Assembly: GCF_024199845.1 (NCBI RefSeq)
Contig: NZ_JANADO010000001.1
Span: 4,526,001 to 4,590,000 of the forward strand
Reading direction: 5' to 3'
Source of the DNA: Bradyrhizobium sp. CCGB12
GTDB lineage: Bacteria; Pseudomonadota; Alphaproteobacteria; Rhizobiales; Xanthobacteraceae
DNA length: 64,000 nt
The notes beneath the pieces are model-generated. The model saw only the letters and a program-made list of their open reading frames with translations. It had not been told where the DNA came from and made no database searches. The translations under genes were made by a program, and so were the position numbers. Below, piece by piece: positions 1 through 8,400 of this stretch (position 1 is the stretch's first letter; each line of letters begins with the position of its first letter).

Positions 1-51
1 GAATCCCTCCACGGAAAGACTCTGGATTGCTTCGCTTCGCTCGTAATGACG
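1..51. repeat. dispersed palindromic repeat, family A, cut by window edge
   Basis: The segment TCTGGATTGCTTCGCTTCGC followed by an AATGACG end matches the right arm of three other elements in this window, near 1.63, 5.79 and 23.88 kb. The bases before it would be the end of the left arm, so the element is truncated by the window start. It is intergenic. Confidence 0.7.
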
Positions 52-190
52 ATGTGGAGAGACCGAGTTCGGAACTCTGAGCCAACCTGAACCTGCATTC
101 AGGAAGATTAAATTCCTCGGGCGCTCGCACCGCGATAGCAACCAATTGATCCACGGCAGGTTCTTCCGCCGTCACAAGAGGGAGATCGCA

Positions 191-478
191 ATGAAACTCA
201 AGTTTGCTGTTCTTGGTCTGGCTGCCCTGGGGGGAGCGGCGTTGGCGTCGGGACCGGCGCTCGCGGCGATGCCGAATGGCATCCCACAGGCCGACCGTAT
301 CGCAGGCGGTCCGGCCGCCAACATCGACCAGGTCCGCATGGTCTGTAATCGCTGGGGCCGCTGCTGGTGGCGTCCGAACTATTACCGCGGCGCCTATGGC
401 TATTACGGTGGCCCGCGCCGCTTCTACGGCGCACGGCCATATGGCTATTACGGCCACCGCCACTGGCGTCGCTGGTAA
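191..478 (+). CDS. small secreted Gly/Tyr/Arg-rich protein
   Basis: A 95-residue protein of unknown function. Residues 1-22 form a Sec signal peptide (Lys-rich start, Ala/Leu/Gly core, ALA-like cleavage site). The mature part is short, with a CNRWGRCWW-like patch containing two cysteines and a tail of repeated Tyr-Gly, Arg and His (GYYGGPRRFYG, GYYGHRHWRRW). Such small exported Gly/Tyr/Arg-rich proteins are common in bradyrhizobia without an assigned role. The start at 191 has GAGGGAG about 7 bases upstream. A longer reading from 146 would bury the signal peptide. A strong terminator follows directly, so it is probably monocistronic. Confidence 0.75.
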   Translation: MKLKFAVLGLAALGGAALASGPALAAMPNGIPQADRIAGGPAANIDQVRMVCNRWGRCWWRPNYYRGAYGYYGGPRRFYGARPYGYYGHRHWRRW

Positions 479-484
479 CGACCA

Positions 485-505
485 GGGGGCCGCAAGGCCC
501 CTTTT
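485..505 (+). terminator. rho-independent terminator after the small secreted protein
   Basis: GGGGCC-GCAA-GGCCCC forms a 6-bp GC stem directly followed by TTTT, 7 bases after the stop codon at 478. Outer bases (GACCA / TGGTC) can extend the stem. It also lies just beyond the end of the left-pointing dehydrogenase gene. Confidence 0.85.
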
Positions 506-522
506 GGTCGCGCGCGTCTTGG

Positions 523-1602
523 CTACAGCGCCGCGAGCACCGCTTTCGTGATGTCGGCGGTACCGTTACTGCCGCCGAACTCCATGGGTTTGATGCCACC
601 GGCATAGACCTGGTCCACCGCACGCTCGATCGTCTCGCCGGCCTCAGCCGCGCTCTCGACGCCGTGCTTGTCGGCGAACCAGTCCAGCATCATCGCCGCT
701 GACAGGATCATGCCGGTGGGGTTGGCCTTGCCCTGCCCCATGATATCGGGCGCGGTGCCGTGGCACGGTTGGAACACGGCGTACTTGTCGCCGATATCGG
801 CCGACGGCGCCATGCCGAGGCCGCCTATCAGGCTCGCGGTAATGTCGGAGACGATATCGCCGAACATGTTCTCCATCACCATCACGTCGAAATCCCAGGG
901 CCGCTTCACCAGCATCGCCGAGCAGGCATCGACATAGAGCCGGTCGGTCTTCACCTCCGGATGCTTCTTCTCGATCTCGTCGAAGATGCCGCGGAAGAAG
1001 GCAAAAGCCTTGAACACGTTCGCCTTGTCGACGCAGGTGAGCGCCCCCGGCTTGCCGCGCGCCTTGCGCCGTTCGGCCAAGCGAAACGAGAACTCGAACA
1101 GGCGCTCGGAGGTCTTGCGCGTGATCACCATGGTCTCGCGCGCGTCCTCATGGGTAACGACGCCCTTGCCCATCGAGGCGAACAGGCCTTCGGTCGACTC
1201 GCGGATCACGACGAGATCGATGCCGCGCCGGTCGGCGCCGACGATCGGGCTCGGCACACCCGGGATGAGCCGCGCCGGACGCACGCCGGCATAGAGATCG
1301 AAGATGAAGCGCAGCTCGATCTGCGGCGCGATCTCGGTGTTGTCGGGGTAGCGCACCGACGGCAGCCCGCACGCCCCGAGCAGGATCGCGTCCGCCTCTT
1401 CGCACAGCTTGATGGTCGTATCCGGCATCGATTTGCCGGTGGCGAGATAGTTGTTGGCACCGGCCGGCGCCTCGGTGAAGCGGAAGCGCAAATCCGACTT
1501 CTGTTCGATCTTGCGCAGGACTTCGATGGCCGGCGCCATGACTTCGGGACCGATGCCGTCGCCGGCGAGTACGGCAATGTGGAAGGCGTTGTTTGCGGAC
1601 AT
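523..1602 (-). CDS. isocitrate/isopropylmalate dehydrogenase family protein
   Basis: A 359-residue NAD(P)-dependent beta-decarboxylating dehydrogenase of the IMDH/ICDH/tartrate dehydrogenase family. It shows the N-terminal AGDGIGPEV motif, the RESTEGLF segment, the DKANVFK segment with the catalytic Lys, and the metal-site region MFGDIVSD, all in family order. Length is typical. Substrate (isopropylmalate, isocitrate, malate or tartrate) cannot be fixed from the sequence. A second, divergent paralogue lies at 45004-46065. The neighbours on the same strand, an alcohol dehydrogenase and a CoA-transferase, point to catabolism of a hydroxy or dicarboxylic acid rather than leucine synthesis; that is inference. 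Confidence 0.85.
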   Translation of the reverse strand: MSANNAFHIAVLAGDGIGPEVMAPAIEVLRKIEQKSDLRFRFTEAPAGANNYLATGKSMPDTTIKLCEEADAILLGACGLPSVRYPDNTEIAPQIELRFIFDLYAGVRPARLIPGVPSPIVGADRRGIDLVVIRESTEGLFASMGKGVVTHEDARETMVITRKTSERLFEFSFRLAERRKARGKPGALTCVDKANVFKAFAFFRGIFDEIEKKHPEVKTDRLYVDACSAMLVKRPWDFDVMVMENMFGDIVSDITASLIGGLGMAPSADIGDKYAVFQPCHGTAPDIMGQGKANPTGMILSAAMMLDWFADKHGVESAAEAGETIERAVDQVYAGGIKPMEFGGSNGTADITKAVLAAL

Positions 1603-1633
1603 TTGAGAGACCTTAGGAAGGAGCCAGCCAAGT

Positions 1634-1720
1634 CGTCATTGCGAGCGAAGCGAAGCAATCCGGAACTGCACGTACGGAAACACTCTGGATTGCTTCGTCG
1701 CTTCGCTCCTCGCAATGACG
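1634..1720. repeat. dispersed palindromic repeat, family A
   Basis: A left arm CGTCATTGCGAGCGAAGCGA... is mirrored by a right arm ending CTCGCAATGACG, with AATCC and GGATT marking the inner ends and about 20 bases of loop. It sits between the starts and ends of two left-pointing genes. The same element recurs at 5786-5872 and 23876-23955. Confidence 0.85.
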
Positions 1721-1734
1721 AAGGAGAGAAATGA

Positions 1735-2802
1735 TTACGGCGTCAGCACCGTGCGCCCGACGACTGCGCCCTGCTGCAACTGCACCAGCGCGTCGTTGGC
1801 CCTGGCGAGCGGTGCCGTCGTCACCGGGATCGGCGCTACGTTCTTGGTGCGCACGAGATCGAGCAGCTCCTGCGTCTCACGCAGATTGCCGACATAGCTG
1901 CCCTGGATCGTCACGGCCTTGATCGGAATCAGCGGCAGCGCCCAGGTCGCGCCGCCGCCGAACAGGCCGACGATGACGAGCTTGCCGCCCTTGGTCAGGC
2001 AGTCGAAGCCGAGCTGCGTCGTGGCGGCGTTGCCGACGAGGTCGATCACGGCGCGGATCGGTCCGCCCGCCTTCTTCGCGAGCTGCTCCAGCGCATCCGG
2101 CGCCTTGGGATCCACCGTTGCGAGCGCGCCGGCTTTTTCCGCCGCCTCGCGCTTCCTGGCGTCGATATCGACCATGATCGCGCCCTTGCCGCCCATCGCC
2201 TTCAGGAGCGACAGCGCCATCAGGCCGAGGCCGCCGGCGCCGAACATCACGATCGGCGTGTCGAAATGCTGCTCGACCTTCTTCAGCGCGCTGTAGGTGG
2301 TGACGCCCGAGCAGGCATAGGGGGCGGTCGTCGCCGGGTCGAGCCCTCTGAGGTTGAGCAGATAGCGCGGGTGCGGCACCAGCATGTGATCGGCATAACC
2401 GCCATCGCAATAGACGCCGAGCGAGCGCGGCGTCAGGCACATGTTTTCGTCACCGCCGAGGCAGGTGGCGCATTTGCCGCAGCCGATCCAGGGATAGACG
2501 AGGCCGATATCGCCAAGCCGGAGATCGCCTTGGTCGGTCGGCTTCACGTCGGGGCCGAAAGCGAGGACTTCACCAACCGTCTCGTGGCCCATGGTCAGCG
2601 GCAGGTTGATGCCACGATCCTTCAGCGACAGCGGCTTGCGGCCGTGGCCAAGATCGTAGCCGCCTTCCCAGATGTGGAGATCGCTGTGGCAGACACCGGC
2701 CGCCTTCACCTTGATCAGCACCTGCGTGCCCGAGGGCTGCGGCGTGGCCTCGTCGAACTCCTGCAGCGGCGCCTTGAAATCGGCGACCTTGAAACTCTTC
2801 AT
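1735..2802 (-). CDS. zinc-dependent alcohol dehydrogenase
   Basis: A 355-residue medium-chain dehydrogenase. The catalytic zinc site is visible as GVCHSDLH (Cys) and GHETVGEV (His-Glu). The structural zinc lobe is CGKCATCLGGDENMC (four Cys). The nucleotide fold is GAGGLGLMA, with VDID after beta-2, whose acidic residue favours NAD over NADP. The start at 2802 was chosen because it gives the usual ADH N-terminus and has a GGAGG-type site upstream. The frame stays open to 3345, but that extension overlaps the CoA-transferase gene and has no ADH similarity. It likely oxidises a primary alcohol in a pathway with its neighbours; the substrate is unknown. Confidence 0.9.
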   Translation of the reverse strand: MKSFKVADFKAPLQEFDEATPQPSGTQVLIKVKAAGVCHSDLHIWEGGYDLGHGRKPLSLKDRGINLPLTMGHETVGEVLAFGPDVKPTDQGDLRLGDIGLVYPWIGCGKCATCLGGDENMCLTPRSLGVYCDGGYADHMLVPHPRYLLNLRGLDPATTAPYACSGVTTYSALKKVEQHFDTPIVMFGAGGLGLMALSLLKAMGGKGAIMVDIDARKREAAEKAGALATVDPKAPDALEQLAKKAGGPIRAVIDLVGNAATTQLGFDCLTKGGKLVIVGLFGGGATWALPLIPIKAVTIQGSYVGNLRETQELLDLVRTKNVAPIPVTTAPLARANDALVQLQQGAVVGRTVLTP

Positions 2803-2954
2803 CGGCGTCCTCCCGGCATGCTTCTCGTTCTCGGCCCCACCATGCCATGGCCGACGAAGCGAGACAAACCCGCCAGCGCTCCTAGTTTGGGCCGGCGGAC
2901 GATGGCAAGCCGGCCGCGCGCAGGGCCGCATTGCTTGCCGCAGCGAGCTTTTCT

Positions 2955-4151
2955 TCAACCTTGCGCAGCTGTCTTGCCTGACGGAATTGGCGCATCGCTC
3001 GCGAGGCCAATTTCGTCGCGCAGCACATCCGTATGCTCGCCGAGCACGGCCATCGTCTTGCCGGGCGCGGTGTCTGCGCCCGACATCCGGAACGGCAGAT
3101 TGAGCACCTGGAACGAGCCGCCTTCGTCCTGCACGGACGAGAGCGCCTGCCGGTGTGCGAGCTGCGGATCGGCCAGCGCTTCCGACACGGTGCGATAGGC
3201 CGAGGCCGGGACGCCGGCCGCGCCGAGCGCAGCAAGGCATGCATCGGTCGAGATCTGCCGTGACCAGGCTTCGACACCGTCCATCATGTCGGCCCAGTTC
3301 TCGCGGCGCGCGGCGTAGGTCGAGAAGCGCGGATCGGATATCCATGCGGGGCGGCCGATCACCCCCATCAAGCCCTGAAACGTCTTCTCGCTGGCGACGG
3401 TGATCATGACATAGCCGTTTGCCGTCTCGGTCGGCCCGAACATCGGACGCGGCGGCGGCTTCACCGTGAATTGCGAATTCTGCAACTCGGTCAGCGTCAG
3501 CGACAGCATCGTTTCCAGCATGGAGACGTCAATGTGCTGGCCAAGCCCCGTCACGGTGCGCTGATAGAGCGCCGAAGCGATCGCGCCGAAGCCGTAGGTT
3601 CCGGTGACGACATCGGCATGATAGATGCCGCAATAGTCGGGGCGGTGACGACCGGGCTGGTAGGCGAGATGCGCCATGTCGTAGCCGGAGGCTGCGTGGA
3701 TCACCGGCGCATAGGCCGGCAGCTCGGCCGAGGGACCGGTCTGGCCGTAGCCCGAGATCGAGCAGTAGATCAGCTTCGGGTTGACCTGACGTAGGCTGTC
3801 GTAGTCGAGCCGCAGCCGGTGCATCACGCCGGGACGAAAGTTCTCGACCAGGATGCCGGCGGTCGCGGCCAGCCGGCGCACCGCCTCCTTGCCGTCCTCG
3901 GATTTGAGGTCGAGCACCAGGCTCTTCTTGCCGACATTGAGCTGGCCGAACGTGGTGCTGCAGCCCTTGCGCAGCGGAGGCCGGGTCCGCATCGTCTCGC
4001 CGCCATCGGTTTCGATCTTGATGACCTCGGCGCCCATGTCGGCGAGCATCCGCGTGCAATGGGGACCGGCGATCGTGGTCGAGAAATCCAGGACCCGCAG
4101 GCCCGCGAAGGCCTTTGTCGTCGTCCCCTCATGCTTATCTGCTAGCTGCAT
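2955..4151 (-). CDS. class III (CaiB/BaiF family) CoA-transferase
   Basis: A 398-residue family III CoA-transferase, which moves CoA between carboxylic acids. The typical opening is present (LRVLDFSTTIAGPHCTRMLA, then MGAEVIKIE). Further markers are LDLKS, VENFRPG, SGYGQTGP and the YHADVVTGTYG region holding the expected catalytic Asp, followed by GQHIDVSMLE. Length matches the family. It is the first gene of a possible left-pointing catabolic group with the alcohol dehydrogenase and the beta-decarboxylating dehydrogenase. Gaps of about 150 bases mean separate promoters are possible. The acyl substrate is not predictable. Confidence 0.9.
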   Translation of the reverse strand: MQLADKHEGTTTKAFAGLRVLDFSTTIAGPHCTRMLADMGAEVIKIETDGGETMRTRPPLRKGCSTTFGQLNVGKKSLVLDLKSEDGKEAVRRLAATAGILVENFRPGVMHRLRLDYDSLRQVNPKLIYCSISGYGQTGPSAELPAYAPVIHAASGYDMAHLAYQPGRHRPDYCGIYHADVVTGTYGFGAIASALYQRTVTGLGQHIDVSMLETMLSLTLTELQNSQFTVKPPPRPMFGPTETANGYVMITVASEKTFQGLMGVIGRPAWISDPRFSTYAARRENWADMMDGVEAWSRQISTDACLAALGAAGVPASAYRTVSEALADPQLAHRQALSSVQDEGGSFQVLNLPFRMSGADTAPGKTMAVLGEHTDVLRDEIGLASDAPIPSGKTAAQG

Positions 4152-4177
4152 GCCTGCTTACGTCCTTGGGTCCCTTA

Positions 4178-4202
4178 GGAACTATCGAAGTTCTCTGTTG
4201 TT
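4178..4202 (+). promoter_or_regulatory. candidate EcfG-type general stress promoter before glgA
   Basis: GGAAC, 16 bases, then TGTT, against the alphaproteobacterial EcfG consensus GGAAC-N16/17-CGTT (one mismatch). It would start transcription near 4210 and give a leader of about 135 bases to the TTG start of glgA. Glycogen metabolism under general stress control would fit the second, perfect EcfG-like site at 22584. Confidence 0.45.
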
Positions 4203-4344
4203 TATGCGGCGACCCTAGAGGGTGGCGGCTGAGTAGGAAAGTGTTTACCGCGCCGACGCGCCTCATAGGCGGGCTTGGGAATTTCGGGACAACTGGACCC
4301 ATTCTTGCATAGCAGCAAACGGGATCGGCAGAGGGCAGCTGTTC

Positions 4345-5760
4345 TTGAGAGTCTTGTTCATCACGACAGAGATGGACGACTTCATCCGCGTCGGCGGACT
4401 TGGAGCCGTTTCCGCTGCCCTCCCCCGCGCCCTTTGCTCCTTTGCCGATATCCGGATCATGCTGCCCGGCTATCGCGACATCATCGAGCAACTCACGCAT
4501 ATTCAGATTGTTGGCCGCTGCCCGGCGTTCGCGGAGATGCCGGCCTGCTCGCTCGGGCGAGCCGCGACCAAGGACGGCCTGCCGGTCTACGTGCTGTTGT
4601 GCTCACAACTCTACGACCGCCCGGGCAATCCCTATGGCGACGAGACCGGACGCGACTGGCCGGACAACGACATCCGCTTCGCGCGCTTTGCCTTGGCGGC
4701 CGCTGAGCTTGCCATGGGCAAGCTGGACAAGAATTGGGCAGCGGACCTGATCCATGCCAATGACTGGCAGGCCTCGCTCGTGCCGGCCTATCTCGCCTGG
4801 CGCGGCGCCAAGCTGCCGTCGATCCTGACCATCCACAACCTCGCCTATCAGGGCCTCTTCCCGAAGGACTCGCTGCGGCGGATCGGCGCACCGGAAAGCT
4901 CCTTCCACATCGACGGCGTCGAATTCTACGACCAGGTCTCATTCCTCAAGGCGGGGCTGGTCTACGCATCGCACCTCACCACCGTCAGCGGCACCTATGC
5001 GCGAGAGATCACGACGGAGGAATTCGGTTGCGGCCTCGAAGGTCTGCTTCGCGCCCGCTCCGACGCTGCCGAGCTCACTGGCATCCTCAACGGCATCGAC
5101 GAGAGCTGGGACCCGCGCTCCTGCGCCCAGCTCGCCCAGCAATTCGGCGCCGGTGACTGGGTCGGCAAGAAGGCCAATGCGGATTACGTCCGCAAGCAGT
5201 TCGGGCTCGCGGTGTCGCGCGGGCCGATGTTCGGCATCGTCGCCCGCCTCGTGCATCAGAAGGGCATCGACCTCGTGCTGTCGGCCGCCGACGAGATCGT
5301 CGATGCCGGCGGGCAGATCGTGGTCACCGGCTCCGGCGAGCCGGCGCTCGAGCGGGCCTTGATCGACGCGCATCGCCGCCGCCCCGATGCTATCGGCGTC
5401 GTGATCGGCTTCAACGACGCTCAGGCGCGCCGCATCTTCGCCGGCAGCGATTTCACGCTGATGCCCTCGCGCTTCGAGCCGTGCGGCCTCAGCCAGATGT
5501 ACGCCCAGCGCTTCGGCTCGCTGCCGATCGGACACCAGACCGGCGGCCTTGCCGAAACCATCACCGACGGCGAGACCGGCTTCCTGTTCTCAAGGCCCTC
5601 GCGCGAATCCTTCCTCGGCGGCGTCCGCCGCGCGTTCGAGGCGTTCATGGCACAGGATCAGCTCGATACCATGCGCCGCAGCGCCATGGGACGATCGTTC
5701 TCCTGGAGCATCTCGGCTGGCTGCTACAGCGCGCTGTACCGGAAGCTGGCGTCAGTGTGA
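4345..5760 (+). CDS. glgA: glycogen/starch synthase (GT5)
   Basis: A 471-residue ADP-glucose (or UDP-glucose) dependent glucosyltransferase of family GT5 that elongates alpha-1,4-glucan. The N-terminal glycine-rich sugar-nucleotide loop is RVGGLGAV at residues 15-22, where most GlgA proteins have KVGGLGDV. HANDW and TIHN follow. The second lobe holds GIVARLVHQKG and the SRFEPCGLSQMYAQRFG segment with the conserved glutamates. The start is TTG at 4345 (TTGAGAGTCTTGTTC), with GAGGGCAG upstream; no earlier in-frame start fits. No glgB or glgC lies nearby, so the gene is not in a classical glg operon. The weak loop match may mean an altered donor. Confidence 0.88.
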   Translation: MRVLFITTEMDDFIRVGGLGAVSAALPRALCSFADIRIMLPGYRDIIEQLTHIQIVGRCPAFAEMPACSLGRAATKDGLPVYVLLCSQLYDRPGNPYGDETGRDWPDNDIRFARFALAAAELAMGKLDKNWAADLIHANDWQASLVPAYLAWRGAKLPSILTIHNLAYQGLFPKDSLRRIGAPESSFHIDGVEFYDQVSFLKAGLVYASHLTTVSGTYAREITTEEFGCGLEGLLRARSDAAELTGILNGIDESWDPRSCAQLAQQFGAGDWVGKKANADYVRKQFGLAVSRGPMFGIVARLVHQKGIDLVLSAADEIVDAGGQIVVTGSGEPALERALIDAHRRRPDAIGVVIGFNDAQARRIFAGSDFTLMPSRFEPCGLSQMYAQRFGSLPIGHQTGGLAETITDGETGFLFSRPSRESFLGGVRRAFEAFMAQDQLDTMRRSAMGRSFSWSISAGCYSALYRKLASV

Positions 5761-5785
5761 GACCGGCGGCGCTTTCAGCATACTC

Positions 5786-5872
5786 CGTCATTGCGAGCGA
5801 AGCGAAGCAATCCAGACTGTCTCCGCGGTGACAGTCTGGATTGCTTCGTCGCAAGGGCTCCTCGCAATGACG
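5786..5872. repeat. dispersed palindromic repeat, family A
   Basis: CGTCATTGCGAGCGAAGCGA at the left and CTCGCAATGACG at the right, with inner AATCC and GGATT. It lies directly downstream of glgA and is adjacent to a family B element. Confidence 0.85.
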
Positions 5873-5901
5873 GTGGAGGCGCCGTGCACCACTCTATCTT
5901 C

Positions 5902-6034
5902 CGTCACCCTGAGGTGCTCGGCTCTTCGGCGAGCCTCGAAGGGCGACGGCCCGGCTGCGGGGCGGGGCCGTGCATCCTTCGAGGCTCCCGGCGCGATACT
6001 TTCGCATCGCGCCACTCGCACCTCAGGATGACGG
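5902..6034. repeat. dispersed palindromic repeat, family B
   Basis: Outer arms CGTCACCCTGAGGTGC and GCACCTCAGGATGACG are inverted copies. Inner arms GAGCCTCGAAGG and CCTTCGAGGCTC are also inverted. The whole gives a nested hairpin of about 130 bases between the convergent glgA and MpaB-like genes. Confidence 0.85.
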
Positions 6035-6052
6035 GTTTAAGGGCGGAGGCCC

Positions 6053-7003
6053 TCACCCCTTCCCACGCGCGTCCATCTGCGACCGTCCGATCCAGACGCG
6101 GTTGAGGCAGCGGGTGATCCAGTCAGGCTGCGGCTCGCCACGCAATCGCGCCTGGGCTTCCTGGTAGGGACCGACATAGCGCAGCCTGTCGGGCAATTTC
6201 GGATAGACGCGCCGGATCCATCTCAGCGCGTTCTCGGCAGCTCTGATATCGCGCTCGTCGAGGTCAAGACCGAAGCCGGCGCGCAATCGTTCCGGCAGCA
6301 GGCTTGCCGTCAGCGCACGATACCATCGCGGCGGCCGCAACCAGGGACGGGCGCCGCTGAAAATCTGCGTGGCGATCTCGCGTGCCGCAGGGCTGACGGT
6401 CAGCGTCTGTGACTGCGCCATTGCTGCATTGTAGGCTGCAAAGCCCGACCAGTCCGCGGGCAGATCATTCCCGGTCAGTCCGAACAGGGCGCCGTGCAGC
6501 CGGCTCTCGGTCCAGTAGCGCTCGCGATCCCCAGCCGAGAACGGCGGCAGCACCAGATCATGCGCAATCAGCGCAGTCTCAACCAGCGTCGCATGAACCC
6601 AGCGCAACGAGGGAATGTCGTTGGCGCAGTAGCGCGAGCCGGCCGCGAAGGGACCGACGGTCTCGGGCATCTCGCCGACAATCATTCCGTGGCGCCGGTG
6701 CAGCTGCCGGGACGACAGCAGCGCCCGGTCCAGAGAGCCGAACACCATGGCAAAGACGATGTCGAAGGTGCGATGGAAGCGGCCGATCGGATCGGCAAGG
6801 GTGCGCGAATGCTCGGCGATCGCAGCCGCGACCCATGGATGCGCCAGTTGCAGCAGCAGCGCGCGGCCGGCCCCGAGAAAGATCACGGCCTCGCGATCGA
6901 TCTGCCAGGTGACCGAGGCCGGGCCGAACACGCCCGCAACCGGCCCGGCCGCGTCGGCGCGGACCTGATCGAGGGCTGATTCCAGATCGTGCTCGGACAC
7001 CAC
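6053..7003 (-). CDS. MpaB/DUF2236-family oxygenase-like protein
   Basis: A 316-residue protein of the mpaB / latex-clearing-protein catalytic-domain family (DUF2236). Family signatures are LLLQLAHPWVAAAIAEHS, the arginine-rich DPIGRFHRTFDIVFAMVFG, and a later HATLVETALIAHDL helix carrying His. Known members are haem or metal dependent and cleave or oxidise hydrophobic substrates. The start is GTG at 7003. It follows a patatin-like lipase gene by 78 bases on the same strand, so the two may be co-transcribed and act on lipids or other hydrophobic compounds. No signal peptide is seen, so it is predicted cytoplasmic. Specific substrate unknown. Confidence 0.8.
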   Translation of the reverse strand: MVSEHDLESALDQVRADAAGPVAGVFGPASVTWQIDREAVIFLGAGRALLLQLAHPWVAAAIAEHSRTLADPIGRFHRTFDIVFAMVFGSLDRALLSSRQLHRRHGMIVGEMPETVGPFAAGSRYCANDIPSLRWVHATLVETALIAHDLVLPPFSAGDRERYWTESRLHGALFGLTGNDLPADWSGFAAYNAAMAQSQTLTVSPAAREIATQIFSGARPWLRPPRWYRALTASLLPERLRAGFGLDLDERDIRAAENALRWIRRVYPKLPDRLRYVGPYQEAQARLRGEPQPDWITRCLNRVWIGRSQMDARGKG

Positions 7004-7081
7004 TTGCGCGGTCTTTCAACTGCGGACGAGACTGACGATCCGCAAGGCCTGTGGCAATTCGATGAAGGGGGACGCGGCCCC

Positions 7082-8230
7082 CTATTCCGCCGCCATCGGC
7101 ATCTCGTCCATATGCTCGTGCAGCACAACGCCGGCGAGCGGATCGAATTCGCCGATCCAGGGCTTGCGCGACAGCACCGACTTCGTGTGGGCATAGCCCG
7201 CGTGCCATCGCCGCGTGATGCCCGACGGACTGAAGTCGATATCCTTGGTATGGGTCTCGCGCTCAAGCTGCGGCGCCAGCAGCCGCACGACATGCATGCG
7301 GGTCGGACAGCCGTAGCTCGTCAGCTCGATCACCGCGGGATCGTTGCGCTCGCTCTCAGGAAGCCGCGCCGCGAGCTGGTTGATGACATGGCGCAGGCGA
7401 TGGGCCTGCTGCTGTCGCACGATCTGGCTGGCGATGCGGCTGGAATATTGTACGTCCTTGTGCCGGTTCAGCACCTCCGCCATCGTCGTCGGCTCGGGCC
7501 CGACAGGATTCCACAGATGCACGGAGAAGATCAGCGAATTCCTGCGCGGATTGTCGTCGAACACGGCTTCCGTCGGTGTGTTCGACAGGATGCCGCCATC
7601 CCAATAGAGTTCACCGTCGATGCGCACGGCCGGGAAAGCCGGCGGCAGCGCGCCAGAAGCCATCACATGCTTCACCGTCAGTTCGCCATCCCGGCTGTCG
7701 AAATAGCGCATTTCGCTGGTGCCGACATGAGCCGCACCGACCGTCAGACGTGGCGCGCAGCGATTGGCAAGATCGAAATCGACCAACTCGCTCAGCGTCT
7801 TCTCCAGCGGCGCGGTCGAATAAAAGCCCGCGTGATCAGCGCCGAGCGGATAGGAATCCCCCGCATGCGCCAGCGGATTGGGCCGGAAGAAACCGGGAAT
7901 GCCGTGGGTCACGGTCGACCAATAGGCCAGCTTCTCGTTGAAGCCGGGCAACGCAGCGCGCCAGTCCCACACCGGCTGCTGCTCCATCCGCTTCCAAAAT
8001 TCCCTCAAGCGGGCCAGCCGGTGCTCCCGTGCGTTGCCCGCAATGAGGCTCGCATTGATCGCGCCGATCGACGTGCCGATGATCCAGTCCGGCTCGATGC
8101 CGGCGTCATGGAGCGCCTGGTAGACGCCGGCCTGGTAGGAGCCGAGCGCGCCGCCACCCTGAAGCACGAGAACGACCTGCCCCGGCAGGTCCATACCCTT
8201 ACGTTGCGCGTTCTCCTGCATGTTGTTCAT
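7082..8230 (-). CDS. patatin-like phospholipase
   Basis: A 382-residue serine lipid acyl hydrolase. The patatin oxyanion loop is VLQGGGALGSYQAGV. The nucleophile elbow is GTSIGA (Ser in G-x-S-x-G). The second dyad member is Asp in YWDGGILSNTP. The C-terminal half is the extension seen in bacterial patatins of about 380 residues (DUF3734-like), including an RxTRMHVVRLL segment. The ATG at 8230 is preceded by AGGAG. The gene diverges from a LysR regulator, with a perfect inverted repeat in between, and precedes the MpaB-like gene. The natural lipid is unknown; such proteins are often linked to membrane remodelling or polyhydroxybutyrate storage. Confidence 0.88.
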   Translation of the reverse strand: MNNMQENAQRKGMDLPGQVVLVLQGGGALGSYQAGVYQALHDAGIEPDWIIGTSIGAINASLIAGNAREHRLARLREFWKRMEQQPVWDWRAALPGFNEKLAYWSTVTHGIPGFFRPNPLAHAGDSYPLGADHAGFYSTAPLEKTLSELVDFDLANRCAPRLTVGAAHVGTSEMRYFDSRDGELTVKHVMASGALPPAFPAVRIDGELYWDGGILSNTPTEAVFDDNPRRNSLIFSVHLWNPVGPEPTTMAEVLNRHKDVQYSSRIASQIVRQQQAHRLRHVINQLAARLPESERNDPAVIELTSYGCPTRMHVVRLLAPQLERETHTKDIDFSPSGITRRWHAGYAHTKSVLSRKPWIGEFDPLAGVVLHEHMDEMPMAAE

Positions 8231-8288
8231 GTCTCGCTCCTGTCGAGCCTATGGGCATCATCTTGCCATTCTCGGCGATTGTCGGGCC

Positions 8289-8316
8289 TTTCGGAAATGC
8301 CGGCTGGCTTCCGAAA
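8289..8316. promoter_or_regulatory. perfect inverted repeat between patatin and lysR genes
   Basis: TTTCGGAA, 12 bases, then TTCCGAAA: an 8+8 perfect inverted repeat in the divergent spacer (8231-8400). Its size and position suit a LysR-type regulator site controlling both directions. Confidence 0.55.
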
Positions 8317-8400
8317 CCATACGTGCGTGCTATTGCTGCTAGCATATCATTCCCCGCCCCGATCGGTTAGATTCCAGACGATCCTGCTGGGAGCCGATCC

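Noticed and set aside
2803..3345. N-terminal extension of the alcohol dehydrogenase frame
   Set aside because: It overlaps the CoA-transferase gene on the same strand in another frame and has no dehydrogenase similarity. The ATG at 2802 gives the normal ADH length.
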